A DNA stretch of 17,423 nucleotides from Thermoplasmata archaeon (GCA_025457845.1 JALOTO010000054.1:1-17423), one strand, 5' to 3'. Shown: positions 1-8,331, numbered from the stretch's first letter. Numbers and translations are program-made. The notes: generated by a model not told the origin, from the letters alone.

Positions 1-1145
1 TACCGCTCCCTGTATCTCGAGACGGTCGGCCGGTGGGCGCTCTCGGGGCCGCAGTAGAAGAACGCCCCGCGCCGGCTAGCGGGCTCATGCTTCTCTAGGA
101 AGCGGTCGTGCCGCTTCAGTACCTTGAGCGCCTGGAGCAGGGATGGATGCGCCCTCGCCCTCATCTCCACGAGCTCCCAGATGGATCCCTCGTGGATGGC
201 GTTCTTGACCTTCTTGATCTCCCTGAGGCTGATGTGCAGGTTGTGCTCCGCGATGCGCTTCGTGCGCTCCCCGTGGTCCATCTTCTTCAGTTCGGCGATC
301 GAGGTCCTGCTGCACGACGGGCAGTCGCATGCGAGGTCGTGGAGGTCCGACAGGAACCTCGTCCCAGTCGGGTACATGAGCCGTTCCTCGCGGGCGTACT
401 TCGCATATGACGACGAATCGAACATGTCGCAGCCGAGGAGGGCCGCCATCGGGAAGACCATCGGGTGCCCCGCGCCGAAGAGGTGGGCCGGCCTGGACGG
501 GTCGAGGTGCATCTTCGAGGTGAGGACTATCTCCGCGATGTCCGAGTACCTGTATCCCTCGAGGAGCGGGACGACCCCGCCGATGGGGTGGACATCGAAG
601 TCCAGGGTCGAGAGCTCCTTCGAGCACCTCTCCCTGAGGTCCGGGTAGATGCCGCCCTGGACGGTCCCCGCGAGGAGCATCTTCCCCTTCAGCCCGACGG
701 ACGCCCTCGCCCGTTCGAGCGTGACGTCGACCGCCTTGGCCGTCTCCTCCTTGGTGAAGCTCGGCTCCGAGAAGACGTCGAGTATGGTCCCGACGTCCGT
801 GCCTATGGATTCCTGGAACTGGACTATCTCCTTGGGGTCGACCTCGACGTCGCCGTAGACGTAGTTCTGGAAGGTCCCGCTGTCCGTCATGATCGGCCCG
901 TCGAAGTCCAGGAGCCTGTGGACGTCCGACCCCTCGATCCTCTGCCTGAGCTTCGGGTCGTTCCATATGATGTAAGAGTTCGTGATCAGCATCTGGACGC
1001 CGAACCGCTCCTTCATCTCCCTCGGCGTGATCGTCAGCTGGTTCGGGTTGACCACTGGTAGGAGGACCGGCGTGGTGACCTTCCCGTGTGCGGTGGTCAG
1101 CTCGCATATCCTAGCTAGTCCGTCCCGCTCCTTGAGCTCGAACAT
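1..1145 (-). CDS. tgtA: Archaeosine tRNA-guanine transglycosylase, C-terminus cut off by the window edge
   Basis: The enzyme swaps guanine-15 of tRNA for preQ0, the first step of archaeosine synthesis, in the cytoplasm. 381 codons of the catalytic half are present. TDSGTFQ holds the conserved Asp (D88). DMFDSSSYA near residue 243 matches the nucleophile Asp region of archaeal TGT. CDCPSC (C273, C275, C278) with a later His (AEHNLHI) is the zinc site. Other family motifs are NSYIIW, IGGVVPLLE and HLFGAGHP. I chose the ATG at 1143-1145 because MFELKERDG aligns with the usual family N-terminus. The frame stays open upstream through LINIDLIHTSW, with no ATG and no clear Shine-Dalgarno, so a non-ATG upstream start is possible. 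The 3' end, with any PUA-type domain, lies beyond base 1. The gene is divergent from the DUF1616 gene. The family call is secure; the start is not. Confidence 0.93.
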   Translation of the reverse strand, partial: MFELKERDGLARICELTTAHGKVTTPVLLPVVNPNQLTITPREMKERFGVQMLITNSYIIWNDPKLRQRIEGSDVHRLLDFDGPIMTDSGTFQNYVYGDVEVDPKEIVQFQESIGTDVGTILDVFSEPSFTKEETAKAVDVTLERARASVGLKGKMLLAGTVQGGIYPDLRERCSKELSTLDFDVHPIGGVVPLLEGYRYSDIAEIVLTSKMHLDPSRPAHLFGAGHPMVFPMAALLGCDMFDSSSYAKYAREERLMYPTGTRFLSDLHDLACDCPSCSRTSIAELKKMDHGERTKRIAEHNLHISLREIKKVKNAIHEGSIWELVEMRARAHPSLLQALKVLKRHDRFLEKHEPASRRGAFFYCGPESAHRPTVSRYRER

Positions 1146-1223
1146 CCAGGAGGTGTGTATCAGGTCGATGTTGATTAGCCTTTGCAGTCGCCCGGGCGGA
1201 TGCGCCCGTCTTTCGACCAAAGA

Positions 1224-1236
1224 AGGATTAAATACG
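1224..1236. promoter_or_regulatory. Shared AT-rich promoter between divergent tgtA and the DUF1616 gene
   Basis: The short block GGATTAAATA lies in otherwise GC-rich DNA. Rightward, TTAAATA (1228-1234) is about 31 nt before the ATG at 1265, the spacing of a nearly leaderless archaeal gene. Leftward the same bases read TATTTAAT and would start a roughly 60-nt tgtA leader. Inferred from sequence and spacing only. Confidence 0.55.
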
Positions 1237-1264
1237 CTGGCGGACCTGCCTGGCCTGGTATCCG

Positions 1265-1837
1265 ATGCTCGAGGCGCTCCAGGTCGTGGCGGGGGTGTTG
1301 CTGGTGTTCTTCCTGCCAGGCTACACGTTCGTCAACCTGCTCTTCCCGAGGAGGAACGAGCTCGACCCGGAGTACGACGTGGTCTACAGGCTCGCGCTGT
1401 CCATGGGCCTCAGCGTGGTCATGGCCATAATCATAGGCTTCTCGCTCAACGCGGTCAGCACGGAGGACCAGGCGTACGTGAGGCCCGGCCCGCTCTGGCT
1501 CGCGTTCCTCTCGGTGACCGGGGTGTTCTTCCTGGCAGGCTGGGTGAGAGGGGCCTACCCATGGATGGAGCGGATCCACCCGTCCCTCTACAGGCCCGAA
1601 CCCGCGAGGAAGGTCGCGGGAGTGAAGATGTCACCTGAGAAGAGGAACACCGAGGCGGGGAAGCTCCTCATCGAGCAGGAGCGGCTCAAGAAGGAGCTCC
1701 AGACCTCGCTGGAGAGGTCGTCGACTTCAAATCCTCAGAGGAAGCTCCACTACCGCAGGAGGACGGACCGGCTGAGGGAGCGCATCGGGCAGATCGACAG
1801 GGAGCTCGATGCCATGCGGTCCGAGGAGCGGGACTGA
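1265..1837 (+). CDS. DUF1616-type membrane protein
   Basis: 190 residues. The first half is hydrophobic, with segments at about 4-27, 50-66 and 78-98. The near N-terminal motif FFLPGYTFVNLLFPRR, followed by ELDPEYDVVYRLALSMGLS, resembles DUF1616 proteins (LPGY...LFP, then a RLALSxGLS helix). The second half is a charged, Lys/Arg/Glu-rich cytoplasmic tail likely to form a coiled coil (about 125-187). The function of the family is not established. The ATG fits a TATA-like box 31 nt upstream. The stop TGA (1835-1837) abuts the ATG of pth2, so the two are probably translated from one message. The domain call rests on motif memory. Confidence 0.7.
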   Translation: MLEALQVVAGVLLVFFLPGYTFVNLLFPRRNELDPEYDVVYRLALSMGLSVVMAIIIGFSLNAVSTEDQAYVRPGPLWLAFLSVTGVFFLAGWVRGAYPWMERIHPSLYRPEPARKVAGVKMSPEKRNTEAGKLLIEQERLKKELQTSLERSSTSNPQRKLHYRRRTDRLRERIGQIDRELDAMRSEERD

Positions 1838-2212
1838 ATGCCGATCAGGAAGGGGCAGATGGAGTACAAGCTCGTCATAGTCGTCCGGGACGACCTCAAG
1901 ATGTCCGGCGGCAAGCTGGCGGCGCAGGTGGCCCACGCGGCCGTGTCGTGCGCCCTCGAGGCGAAGGCCAAGAGGGCCGCATGGTTCTCCGCGTGGTACG
2001 CCGAGGGGCAGCGCAAGGTCGTGCTCAAGGCCAAGGACGTTGAGGAGCTCAGGGCCCTCGGCGACAGGGCGGCGAGGGCCGGCCTGCCGAAGGCGCTCAT
2101 AACGGACGCCGGCCTGACCGAGCTTCCGCCCAACACCACCACGTGCCTCGGCATAGGGCCCGCCCCGGAGGAGCAGATAGACCCCATCACCGGGAACCTC
2201 CCGCTGGCGTGA
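1838..2212 (+). CDS. pth2: Peptidyl-tRNA hydrolase, archaeal type (Pth2)
   Basis: It releases peptides from prematurely dropped peptidyl-tRNA so that the tRNA can be recycled; cytoplasmic. The 124-residue length fits the Pth2 family. Its hallmarks are YKLVIVVRDDLKMSGGKLAAQVAHAAV near the N-terminus (first part of the motif up to KMSGGK), then KVVLKA, GLPKALITDAGLTELPP and the closing CLGIGPAPEEQIDPITGNL. The ATG directly follows the stop of the upstream gene. A second in-frame ATG seven codons later (MEYKLVIVV) is where many Pth2 proteins begin, so the first seven residues may not be translated. The DUF99 gene follows 10 nt downstream. Confidence 0.95.
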   Translation: MPIRKGQMEYKLVIVVRDDLKMSGGKLAAQVAHAAVSCALEAKAKRAAWFSAWYAEGQRKVVLKAKDVEELRALGDRAARAGLPKALITDAGLTELPPNTTTCLGIGPAPEEQIDPITGNLPLA

Positions 2213-2222
2213 GTGCCGTCCC

Positions 2223-2795
2223 ATGAAGGAGCAGACGCGCGTCCTGGGGATAGACGATTCTCCGTTCAGGTTCAGCGGAGGCCGTTCGCTGGTCGTCGGG
2301 ACCGTCGTCCGCCTCCCGAACTACCTCGAGGCCGTGATGAAGACGGACGTCGAGGTCGACGGGGACGACGCGACGGAGCGCCTCGCGGAGATGGTCTCCC
2401 GCTCCAGGTACAGGGACCAGGTCGAGGCGGTCATGCTCGACGGGATAGCCCTCGCCGGCTTCAACGTCATAGACATCCAGGCGCTCCACTCGGCCGCGGG
2501 CGTCCCCGTCCTCGCCGTCACCAGGGACCCGCCGGACCTGGGGTCCATGCGGTCCGCCCTGAAGAAGCACTTCAAGGACTGGGAGAGGCGGTACGAGCTT
2601 ATCACGAGGTTGGAGCTGAAGCGCATCCCCACGGCACACAAGCCCCTGTACGCCTCGGGAGCGGGCCTGGAGTGGGACGACTTCGTCCAGCTGGTCAGGA
2701 TGGCGACGGTCCGCGGCGCCGTCCCTGAGCCCATAAGGATGGCGCATCTGATCGCCGCGGCGATGGTCAAGGGCGAATCCAAGGGACGGCCGTGA
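2223..2795 (+). CDS. DUF99 family protein (endonuclease V-like fold)
   Basis: 190 residues with the family opening RVLGIDDSPF, then VVGTVVR, EAVMLDGIALAGFNVID and GVPVLAVTRDPPD. Near the C-terminus are AGL and a helix ending in PEPIRMAHLIAAA, where archaeal DUF99 proteins carry their PEPLRxAHLIA motif. DUF99 (UPF0215) is common in archaea and structurally related to endonuclease V; a role in RNA or DNA processing has been proposed from the fold, not shown. It follows pth2 by 10 nt on the same strand, so co-transcription with a translation-quality gene is likely. Start at ATG 2223, without a strong Shine-Dalgarno. Confidence 0.9.
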   Translation: MKEQTRVLGIDDSPFRFSGGRSLVVGTVVRLPNYLEAVMKTDVEVDGDDATERLAEMVSRSRYRDQVEAVMLDGIALAGFNVIDIQALHSAAGVPVLAVTRDPPDLGSMRSALKKHFKDWERRYELITRLELKRIPTAHKPLYASGAGLEWDDFVQLVRMATVRGAVPEPIRMAHLIAAAMVKGESKGRP

Positions 2796-2856
2796 AACTG
2801 GAGGGAAGCCGCGCATAGGGTTTTGAGCAGAGAGCGCGCTCCACGTAACAGAGAGG

Positions 2857-3429
2857 GTGGCACGGTTGACGGTCAGGAACCTCTTCACCAAGCACGACCA
2901 CAGGGTCATGACGGGGATGACGAAGGATCAGGCGGCCCAGGCCGCCGCATGGTTCTGGAGGTCGAGGCAGTTCGGAATAGGCTTCTCCGGGCCTCACTCC
3001 ATGTCGGGCGCACAGTACTACTCGAAGCTCGGCCTCAGGCAACAGGTCACCATCTGGGTCGCGGACGAGGGCGGAGGCGTCGGGGTCGACGTCGGGCTGT
3101 CGGCGGAGCTCACGGACGAAGGCGCGGCGGTCGGCATCATCGGGGCCGTGCTGGTCCTCCCGCTGACTGTGGCCGTCGGTGCCGTGTCTTACATGGAGTA
3201 CGAGAACGACGCCAACAGGCTCATCCAGGAATTCTGGTCATATCTCCACGGCTTCCCGGGGAACCCGCAGCCGCCTGCTGGACCTGCCCCGGCGCCATCG
3301 TGGGCCCAGGGGCAGACCGCCCAACCGGCCGGTCCAGCGCCATCGGGGGCGGCCCGAAGCTGCCCCAGCTGCGGAGCGCCCGCAGACCCGGACGCGAGGT
3401 TCTGCAAGGCATGCGGGAGCAAGCTCTGA
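2857..3429 (+). CDS. Zinc-ribbon membrane-associated protein, unknown function
   Basis: 190 residues from a GTG start preceded by GAGAG. The layout is a soluble N-terminal part (1-90), one hydrophobic segment (about 91-112), a short helix rich in aromatics (FWSYLHGF), a Pro/Ala-rich linker (135-166) and a C-terminal zinc ribbon with C169, C172, C183 and C186 (CPSCGAPADPDARFCKACG). The zinc-ribbon-after-linker pattern is common in archaeal proteins of unknown role, and I do not recognise the N-terminal domain. It sits 61 nt after the DUF99 gene and just before the str cluster promoter, so it is probably transcribed separately from rps12. Confidence 0.75.
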   Translation: MARLTVRNLFTKHDHRVMTGMTKDQAAQAAAWFWRSRQFGIGFSGPHSMSGAQYYSKLGLRQQVTIWVADEGGGVGVDVGLSAELTDEGAAVGIIGAVLVLPLTVAVGAVSYMEYENDANRLIQEFWSYLHGFPGNPQPPAGPAPAPSWAQGQTAQPAGPAPSGAARSCPSCGAPADPDARFCKACGSKL

Positions 3430-3467
3430 GGCACCGGACGGACATGCTGGCTGGCCTGTTCGTATAA

Positions 3468-3482
3468 CCGCAAGTTTTAATA
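3468..3482 (+). promoter_or_regulatory. Promoter of the ribosomal/elongation factor cluster
   Basis: CCGCAAG followed by TTTTAATA (3475-3482) reads as BRE plus TATA box. Transcription would start near 3505, 16 to 25 nt before the rps12 start. In many archaea rps12 is preceded by rpoA, rpl30e and nusA genes; here it is not, which fits an independent promoter. Confidence 0.65.
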
Positions 3483-3529
3483 GGCGGACCGGTTTGTAGG
3501 GCTTACCTTCAGCAGCAAAGGTGAAACGT

Positions 3530-3958
3530 TTGCCGAGAGGTCTTTACACAGCCAGGAAGCTCAAATTGAACAGACAGAGCCTTAGGTGGAGCGACAGGTA
3601 CTACAAGCGCAGGAAGCTCAGCCTCAAGGAGAAGTCTGACCCATTGGAGGGGTCGGCCCAGGCCAAGGGTGTCGTTCTCGAGAAGGTCGGCATAGAGGCG
3701 AAGCAGCCCAACTCCGCCATACGCAAGTGCGTCAAGATCCAGCTGATCAAGAACGGGAGGCAGATCACTGCCTTCGCGGTGGGCGACGGGGCCATCAACT
3801 TCATCGACGAGCACGACGAGGTCCTCGTCGAGGGCATTGGCGGCAGGATGGGCCGTTCATACGGCGACATCCCCGGCGTCAGGTACAAGGTCATCAAGGT
3901 CAACAACGTCTCCCTTAACGAGCTCGTCAAGGGCAGGAAGGAGAAGCCAGTAAGGTGA
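3530..3958 (+). CDS. rps12: 30S ribosomal protein S12 (uS12)
   Basis: Decoding-centre protein of the small subunit. 142 residues from TTG 3530. Signature stretches are the basic N-terminus, [17 protein letters not shown]-like [35 protein letters not shown] and [10 protein letters not shown] with the C-terminal [10 protein letters not shown]. An in-frame GTG at 3521 would add three residues. I prefer the TTG because archaeal S12 usually begins right before the GL(Y/F)xARKL motif (here [11 protein letters not shown]), and because GGTGA (3520-3524) lies 5 nt upstream as a Shine-Dalgarno, the same arrangement as at EF-2. It is first in the cluster and rps7 begins 4 nt after the stop. Confidence 0.96.
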   Translation: MPRGLYTARKLKLNRQSLRWSDRYYKRRKLSLKEKSDPLEGSAQAKGVVLEKVGIEAKQPNSAIRKCVKIQLIKNGRQITAFAVGDGAINFIDEHDEVLVEGIGGRMGRSYGDIPGVRYKVIKVNNVSLNELVKGRKEKPVR

Positions 3959-3962
3959 TCTC

Positions 3963-4652
3963 ATGGAGGGAGAAGAGAAGAAGCAAGAGGAGAAGCCCGT
4001 CGAGCCGACGACCCCCGAGGCAGCCGCTGCACCAGTCGAGGTCGCACCGGCAGAGCAGGCCGAGGCGGAGGAGGACAGGCTCATACTCGGGAACGTCCTC
4101 CTGTTCGGCAAATTCGATGTGTCCGGCGTCACCGTCAAGGACATCGGCATGGCCAGGTACATCGATGTGTCCCCGGTCGCGGTCCCTCACACGGGCGGCA
4201 GGCACACGAGCAAGGCCTTCGGGAAATCCAAGATGAGCATCGTCGAGCGCCTGATCAACAACATGATGCGCACTGAGGACTTCACCGGGAAGAAGATCAA
4301 GGCGTACAGGGCCGTCGAGAACGCCTTCCTCATAATCGACCAGAAGACGAAGCAGAACCCGCTCCAGCTCTTCGTGGACGCGCTCGTGCGCTCGGCTCCC
4401 AGGGAGGAGGTCACGAGGCTGCAGTACGGTGGCATATCCGTCCCGAAGGCGGTCGATGTGGCACCAGCCCGCAGGGTCGATCTGGCTCTCAGGTACGTCT
4501 GCAACGGCGCACTCGAATCGTCCCACGGCAGCAAGAAGCCGATCGAGGAGTGCCTGGCGGACCTCATCATCTCCGCAGCCAGGGGCGACATGAACTCGCC
4601 GCCGGTGGCGAAGAAGGAAGAGATCGAGAGAGTGGCCTCCTCAGCACGCTGA
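3963..4652 (+). CDS. rps7: 30S ribosomal protein S7 (uS7) with an acidic N-terminal extension
   Basis: Head protein of the small subunit that nucleates 16S rRNA 3'-domain assembly and lines the E site. 229 residues. Recognised by HTGGRHTSKAFGKSKMSIVERL, in which the first 20 residues are typical of archaeal S7, and by NPLQLFVDALVRSAPREEVTR and VDLALRYVC. The first 38 residues are a Glu/Pro/Ala-rich low-complexity extension that precedes the usual archaeal start of homology. The Shine-Dalgarno AAGGTGATC overlaps the rps12 stop, so translation is probably coupled. Gap to EF-2 is about 80 nt. Confidence 0.95.
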   Translation: MEGEEKKQEEKPVEPTTPEAAAAPVEVAPAEQAEAEEDRLILGNVLLFGKFDVSGVTVKDIGMARYIDVSPVAVPHTGGRHTSKAFGKSKMSIVERLINNMMRTEDFTGKKIKAYRAVENAFLIIDQKTKQNPLQLFVDALVRSAPREEVTRLQYGGISVPKAVDVAPARRVDLALRYVCNGALESSHGSKKPIEECLADLIISAARGDMNSPPVAKKEEIERVASSAR

Positions 4653-4670
4653 TCGGGCCGGAGAAAACAC

Positions 4671-4691
4671 CTTACGAAACCCCTGTTCCAT
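4671..4691 (+). promoter_or_regulatory. Leader motif before the EF-2 gene, shared with rps10
   Basis: CTTACGAAACCCC followed by TGTTCCAT lies 41 nt before the EF-2 ATG. A near-identical string, CTTGAGAAACCCCC followed by TTTTCCAT, lies at 8281-8302 before rps10. No TATA box is visible in either, so the role (internal promoter, processing site or protein-binding leader) is unknown. Confidence 0.4.
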
Positions 4692-4731
4692 CTCTTTGAT
4701 TTCATGACCATCTGAACCGTTGGTGAACCCC

Positions 4732-6930
4732 ATGGGAAGGAAAGAGGACAACATCCGCAAGGCGCAGGCCCTGATGAGGAAGCCAGAGCTCATCAGGAAC
4801 ATAGGCACAGCCGCGCACATCGACCACGGCAAGACCACCCTCTCGGACAACCTGATCGCAGGTTCCGGCATGATGTCCGAGGACCTAGCGGGCAAGCAGC
4901 TGCTGCTCGACTTCGACGAGCAGGAGCAGGCGAGGGGCATCACGATCAACGCCGCGAGCGCGTCGATGGTGTACAAGTACAAGGAGAAGGAGTTCCTGAT
5001 CAACCTCATCGACACGCCTGGTCACGTCGACTTCGGCGGCGACGTCACGAGGGCCATGAGGGCCATCGACGGCGTCATCATCCTCTGCTGCGCGGTCGAG
5101 GGCGTCATGCCCCAGACCGAGACCGTCATAAGGCAGGCCATCAAGGAGAGGGTCCGGCCCATCCTGTTCGTCAACAAGGTCGACAGGCTGATCAACGAGC
5201 TCCAGGTCACCCCGGAGCAGATGCAGCAGCGCCTGAGCGCCATAATGAACGAGGTCGACCTCAAGGTCCAGAACCTCCTGCCACCTGAGCTCAAGGAGAA
5301 GTGGAAGCTCAACGTGGCCGAGGGGACCATCGTCCTCGGCTCCGCCTTCAACAACTGGGCCATCACGGTCCCGTACATGAAGAAGACCGGGATCACGTTC
5401 AAGGACATCTACGAGTACTGCAAGAACGGCGACCAGAAGACCCTCGCCAAAAGGGCCCCGCTCCACGAGGTCCTGCTCGAGATGGTCATCACGCACCTCC
5501 CCAATCCGCTCGAGGCGCAGAAGCTCAGGATACCGACCATCTGGCACGGCGACCTGGAGTCCCCGCTGGGCAAGGGCATGATGACCTGCAACCCCGAGGG
5601 CCCCGTCGCGTTCATGGTCACCAAGATCATAGTCGACCCGCACGCCGGCGAGGTCGCGGTAGGGCGTCTCTTCAGCGGCAAGGTCTCGAAGGGGGCGGAG
5701 CTGCACATCATAGGCATGCCCAACCCGAACAGGGCGCAGCTGGTGTCCCTGACCGTCGGCGCCGACAGGATCCCCGTCGAGGAGATCGACGCGGGCAACG
5801 TCGTCGCAGTGTCGGGCCTGAAGGACGCGATAGCCGGTTCGACCGTGTCCAGCGACCCCGAGATGCAGCCGTTCGAGAAGATGGTCCACTACTCCGAGCC
5901 GGTCGTCACCGTCGCCATAGAGGCGAAGCACACGAAGGACCTTCCCAAGCTGGTCGACGTGCTGCGCACGGTGGCCAAGGCCGACCCGTCCATCCAGGTC
6001 GAGATCAACCAGGAGACGGGCGAGCACCTGATGTCCGGCATGGGTGAGCTGCACCTCGAGATCACGACCTACAGGATCGTGAACGAGCACAAGGTCGAGA
6101 TCAAGACCTCCCAGCCGATAGTCGTGTTCAGGGAGTGCGTCGGCGGCAGGGGCGGTCCGTTCGAGGGGAAGTCCCCCAACAAGCACAACAGGTTCTACAT
6201 CGAGGTCGAGCCCCTCCAGCCGGCCGTCGTCAACGCCATCAGGGCCGGCGAGATAGAGACTGAGGGCAGGATCAAGGACGCGAAGGCCCTCATGAAGAAG
6301 CTCCAGGAGCTCGGAATGAGCAAGGAGGAGGCGAAGGGCGTCGTGGCGTTCAACAAGACGAACGTCCTCATCGACATGACCAAGGGTATCCAGTACCTGC
6401 ACGAGACGATGGAGCTGGTCAAGGAGGCCTTCGACGAGGCCATGGTCCGGGGCCCGCTCGCGAACGAGAAGTGCATGGCCATGAAGGTCATGGTCGTCGA
6501 TGCCAAGCTCCACGAGGACTCGGTCCACAGGGGCCCGGCCCAGGTCATCCCCGCCGCGAGGTCCGCGGTGTACGGTTCGATGTGCCAGGCCGGAAGGGTC
6601 CTGTACGAGCCCATCCAGAAGCTCTTCATCAACGTCCCGGACGACATGATGGGCAACGCGATACGCGAGGTCCAGCAGAGGCGCGGCATAATAGAGGACA
6701 TGAAGCAGGAGAGCGAGCACACGACCGTCCAGGCGAAGGTGCCCGTGGCGGAGATGTTCGGCTTCGCGGCGTCGATCAGGGGCGCGACCAGCGGTCGTGC
6801 GCTGTGGTCGACCGAGAACGCTGGCTTCGAGACTATGCCGCGCGAGGTCCAGGAGAAGACGGTGCCAGGCGTGAGGCAGAGGAAGGGCCTGAAGCCCGAG
6901 CCGTACGACGCGTCGTACTACTCGGGGTGA
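4732..6930 (+). CDS. fusA: Translation elongation factor EF-2
   Basis: GTPase that drives ribosomal translocation. 732 residues from ATG 4732. In-frame TTG 4720 and GTG 4723 lie upstream, but MGRKEDNI is the usual N-terminus and GGTGA (4722-4726) sits 5 nt before the ATG. The G-domain motifs are AHIDHGKTT (28-36), the RGITI switch, DTPGH (94-98) and NKVD (148-151). The diphthamide site is intact: H599 in VHRGPAQVIPA. The C-terminal domain has GRALWSTENAGFE and the closing PGVRQRKGLKPEPYDASYYSG (first 20 residues recognisable). Length and domain order are normal. It is the third gene of the cluster and has its own leader motif upstream. Confidence 0.97.
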   Translation: MGRKEDNIRKAQALMRKPELIRNIGTAAHIDHGKTTLSDNLIAGSGMMSEDLAGKQLLLDFDEQEQARGITINAASASMVYKYKEKEFLINLIDTPGHVDFGGDVTRAMRAIDGVIILCCAVEGVMPQTETVIRQAIKERVRPILFVNKVDRLINELQVTPEQMQQRLSAIMNEVDLKVQNLLPPELKEKWKLNVAEGTIVLGSAFNNWAITVPYMKKTGITFKDIYEYCKNGDQKTLAKRAPLHEVLLEMVITHLPNPLEAQKLRIPTIWHGDLESPLGKGMMTCNPEGPVAFMVTKIIVDPHAGEVAVGRLFSGKVSKGAELHIIGMPNPNRAQLVSLTVGADRIPVEEIDAGNVVAVSGLKDAIAGSTVSSDPEMQPFEKMVHYSEPVVTVAIEAKHTKDLPKLVDVLRTVAKADPSIQVEINQETGEHLMSGMGELHLEITTYRIVNEHKVEIKTSQPIVVFRECVGGRGGPFEGKSPNKHNRFYIEVEPLQPAVVNAIRAGEIETEGRIKDAKALMKKLQELGMSKEEAKGVVAFNKTNVLIDMTKGIQYLHETMELVKEAFDEAMVRGPLANEKCMAMKVMVVDAKLHEDSVHRGPAQVIPAARSAVYGSMCQAGRVLYEPIQKLFINVPDDMMGNAIREVQQRRGIIEDMKQESEHTTVQAKVPVAEMFGFAASIRGATSGRALWSTENAGFETMPREVQEKTVPGVRQRKGLKPEPYDASYYSG

Positions 6931-6958
6931 GCCCGTTGAGCACTCTGGACATGGCAAA

Positions 6959-6972
6959 AAGACTAATATACC
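6959..6972 (+). promoter_or_regulatory. Internal promoter of the EF-1A gene
   Basis: AAGACTAATATACC in the 74-nt EF-2/EF-1A gap looks like a BRE-TATA pair. Initiation would fall near 6990-6995, giving a leader of 10 to 15 nt before ATG 7005, which has the Shine-Dalgarno AAGGTG. EF-1A is needed in large excess, so a dedicated promoter is plausible. Confidence 0.5.
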
Positions 6973-6974
6973 AA

Positions 6975-6987
6975 GAGCATCATGCTC
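6975..6987. repeat. Perfect palindrome between the EF-1A TATA box and start codon
   Basis: GAGCAT-C-ATGCTC, 6-bp arms and a 1-nt centre. It lies just downstream of the TATA-like box, where a repressor would block initiation. It may equally be chance. Confidence 0.35.
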
Positions 6988-7004
6988 GAAAAGAAGGTGT
7001 CTGA

Positions 7005-8276
7005 ATGGCAGAGAAACCGCACATGAACCTTGTGTTCATCGGACACGTCGACCACGGGAAGTCGACCAGTGTCGGCCGCCTGCTCCTTGATACGGGGCAC
7101 ATCGAGAGCCACGTAATCGAGAAGTACAGGAAGGAGGCCGAGACCAAGGGCAAGGCGACTTTCGAGTTCGCGTGGGTCATGGATGGACTTAAGGAGGAAA
7201 GGGAAAGAGGTCTCACGATCGATGTGGCGCACAAGCGGTTCAACACGCAGAAGTACTACTTCACCATAATCGACGCGCCTGGTCACAGGGACTTCGTCAA
7301 GAACATGATCACGGGTACGAGCCAGGCCGACGCGGCCGTCATAGTCGTCTCCGCGATCGAGGGGCCGCAGGCCCAGACGAAGGAGCACATATTCCTGTCG
7401 AGGACGCTCGGCGTGAAGCAGATCATCATCGACATCAACAAGATGGACGCGGTCGGCTACCAGCAGTCGAAGTACGAGGAGACCAAGAAGGCGGTCACCG
7501 AGCTCCTCAAGACGGTCGGCTTCAAGGTGGACGAGATACCGTTCATCCCGTGCTCCGGCTACAAGGGCGACAACATCGCATCGAGGTCGGCCAACACGCC
7601 CTGGTACAAGGGCCAGACCCTGGTCGAGGCGCTCGACGCGCTCAAGGAGCCGTCGAAGTCCACTGACAAGGCGCTCAGGCTGCCGGTCCAGGATGTCTAC
7701 ACCATCACCGGTGTCGGGACCGTCCCAGTGGGCCGTGTCGAGACTGGCGTGCTGAAGCCCGAGACGAAGATCATCTTCATGCCGGCCAACAAGGTCGGTG
7801 AGGTCAAGTCCATCGAGATGCACCACGAGATGCTCCAGCAGGCGGTGCCCGGCGACAACGTCGGGTTCAACGTCAGGGGCCTCGCGAAGAACGACATCAA
7901 GAGGGGCGACGTCGCCGGCCCGGTGGACAACCCGCCGACCGTCGCGAAGACCTTCACCGCGCAGATCATGGTCCTGAACCACCCGAGCGTCATAACGGTC
8001 GGGTACACCCCGGTGTTCCACTGCCACACGGCGCAGGTCGCGTGCACGTTCATCGAGCTGCAGAAGAAGCTCGACCCCGCGAGCGGCGCAGTGAAGGAGG
8101 AGAACCCGCAGTTCCTGAAGACCGGCGACGCGGCGATCGTCAAGATCCAGCCGTCGAAGCCGCTGGCCGTCGAGAAGGCCAAGGACTTCCCGCAGCTGGG
8201 CAGGTTCGCCGTCAGGGACATGGGCCAGACCGTCGCGGCGGGCATGGTCATAGACATCGAAAAGAAGGAGATGTAA
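7005..8276 (+). CDS. tuf: Translation elongation factor EF-1A
   Basis: GTPase that delivers aminoacyl-tRNA to the ribosomal A site. 423 residues, the normal archaeal length. The motifs are GHVDHGKST (13-21), RERGLTID in switch I, DAPGH (90-94), NKMD (145-148), and domain 2 with [19 protein letters not shown]. Domain 3 ends in [17 protein letters not shown]. Start ATG 7005 follows AAGGTG by about 6 nt. It is the only gene here ending in TAA. rps10 follows 55 nt later, after a leader motif. Confidence 0.97.
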   Translation: MAEKPHMNLVFIGHVDHGKSTSVGRLLLDTGHIESHVIEKYRKEAETKGKATFEFAWVMDGLKEERERGLTIDVAHKRFNTQKYYFTIIDAPGHRDFVKNMITGTSQADAAVIVVSAIEGPQAQTKEHIFLSRTLGVKQIIIDINKMDAVGYQQSKYEETKKAVTELLKTVGFKVDEIPFIPCSGYKGDNIASRSANTPWYKGQTLVEALDALKEPSKSTDKALRLPVQDVYTITGVGTVPVGRVETGVLKPETKIIFMPANKVGEVKSIEMHHEMLQQAVPGDNVGFNVRGLAKNDIKRGDVAGPVDNPPTVAKTFTAQIMVLNHPSVITVGYTPVFHCHTAQVACTFIELQKKLDPASGAVKEENPQFLKTGDAAIVKIQPSKPLAVEKAKDFPQLGRFAVRDMGQTVAAGMVIDIEKKEM

Positions 8277-8280
8277 ACCC

Positions 8281-8302
8281 CTTGAGAAACCCCCTTTTCC
8301 AT
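8281..8302 (+). promoter_or_regulatory. Leader motif before rps10, shared with EF-2
   Basis: CTTGAGAAACCCCC followed by TTTTCCAT, 29 nt before the rps10 ATG. It matches the 4671-4691 element at most positions with one inserted base. The following bases in both copies are T-rich and contain ATG/TGA-like strings. Function unknown. Confidence 0.4.
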
Positions 8303-8331
8303 GTTTTCATTGATGTGATGTGTGGTTTGTG

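Noticed and set aside
85..1107. A 340-codon minus-strand open frame at the left edge
   Set aside because: It is in the wrong phase of the same strand as tgtA and its product is low-complexity. The tgtA frame carries all the TGT motifs.
2832..2841. Palindrome GAGCGCGCTC before the zinc-ribbon gene
   Set aside because: Ten bases of GC-rich palindrome are expected by chance in DNA of this composition.
4885..6957. A 690-codon open frame on the minus strand across the EF-2 gene
   Set aside because: It is a shadow of fusA caused by high GC. Its product is a low-complexity mix of Leu, Asp, Val, Arg and His with no motif, while the plus strand encodes an intact EF-2.
6963..8027. A 354-codon minus-strand open frame across EF-1A
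   Set aside because: Same GC-driven shadow; no recognisable domain, and EF-1A is complete on the other strand.
8281..8331. C/D box guide RNA suggested by TGATG-like strings before rps10
   Set aside because: A convincing pair of C and D boxes with C'/D' spacing is not present.
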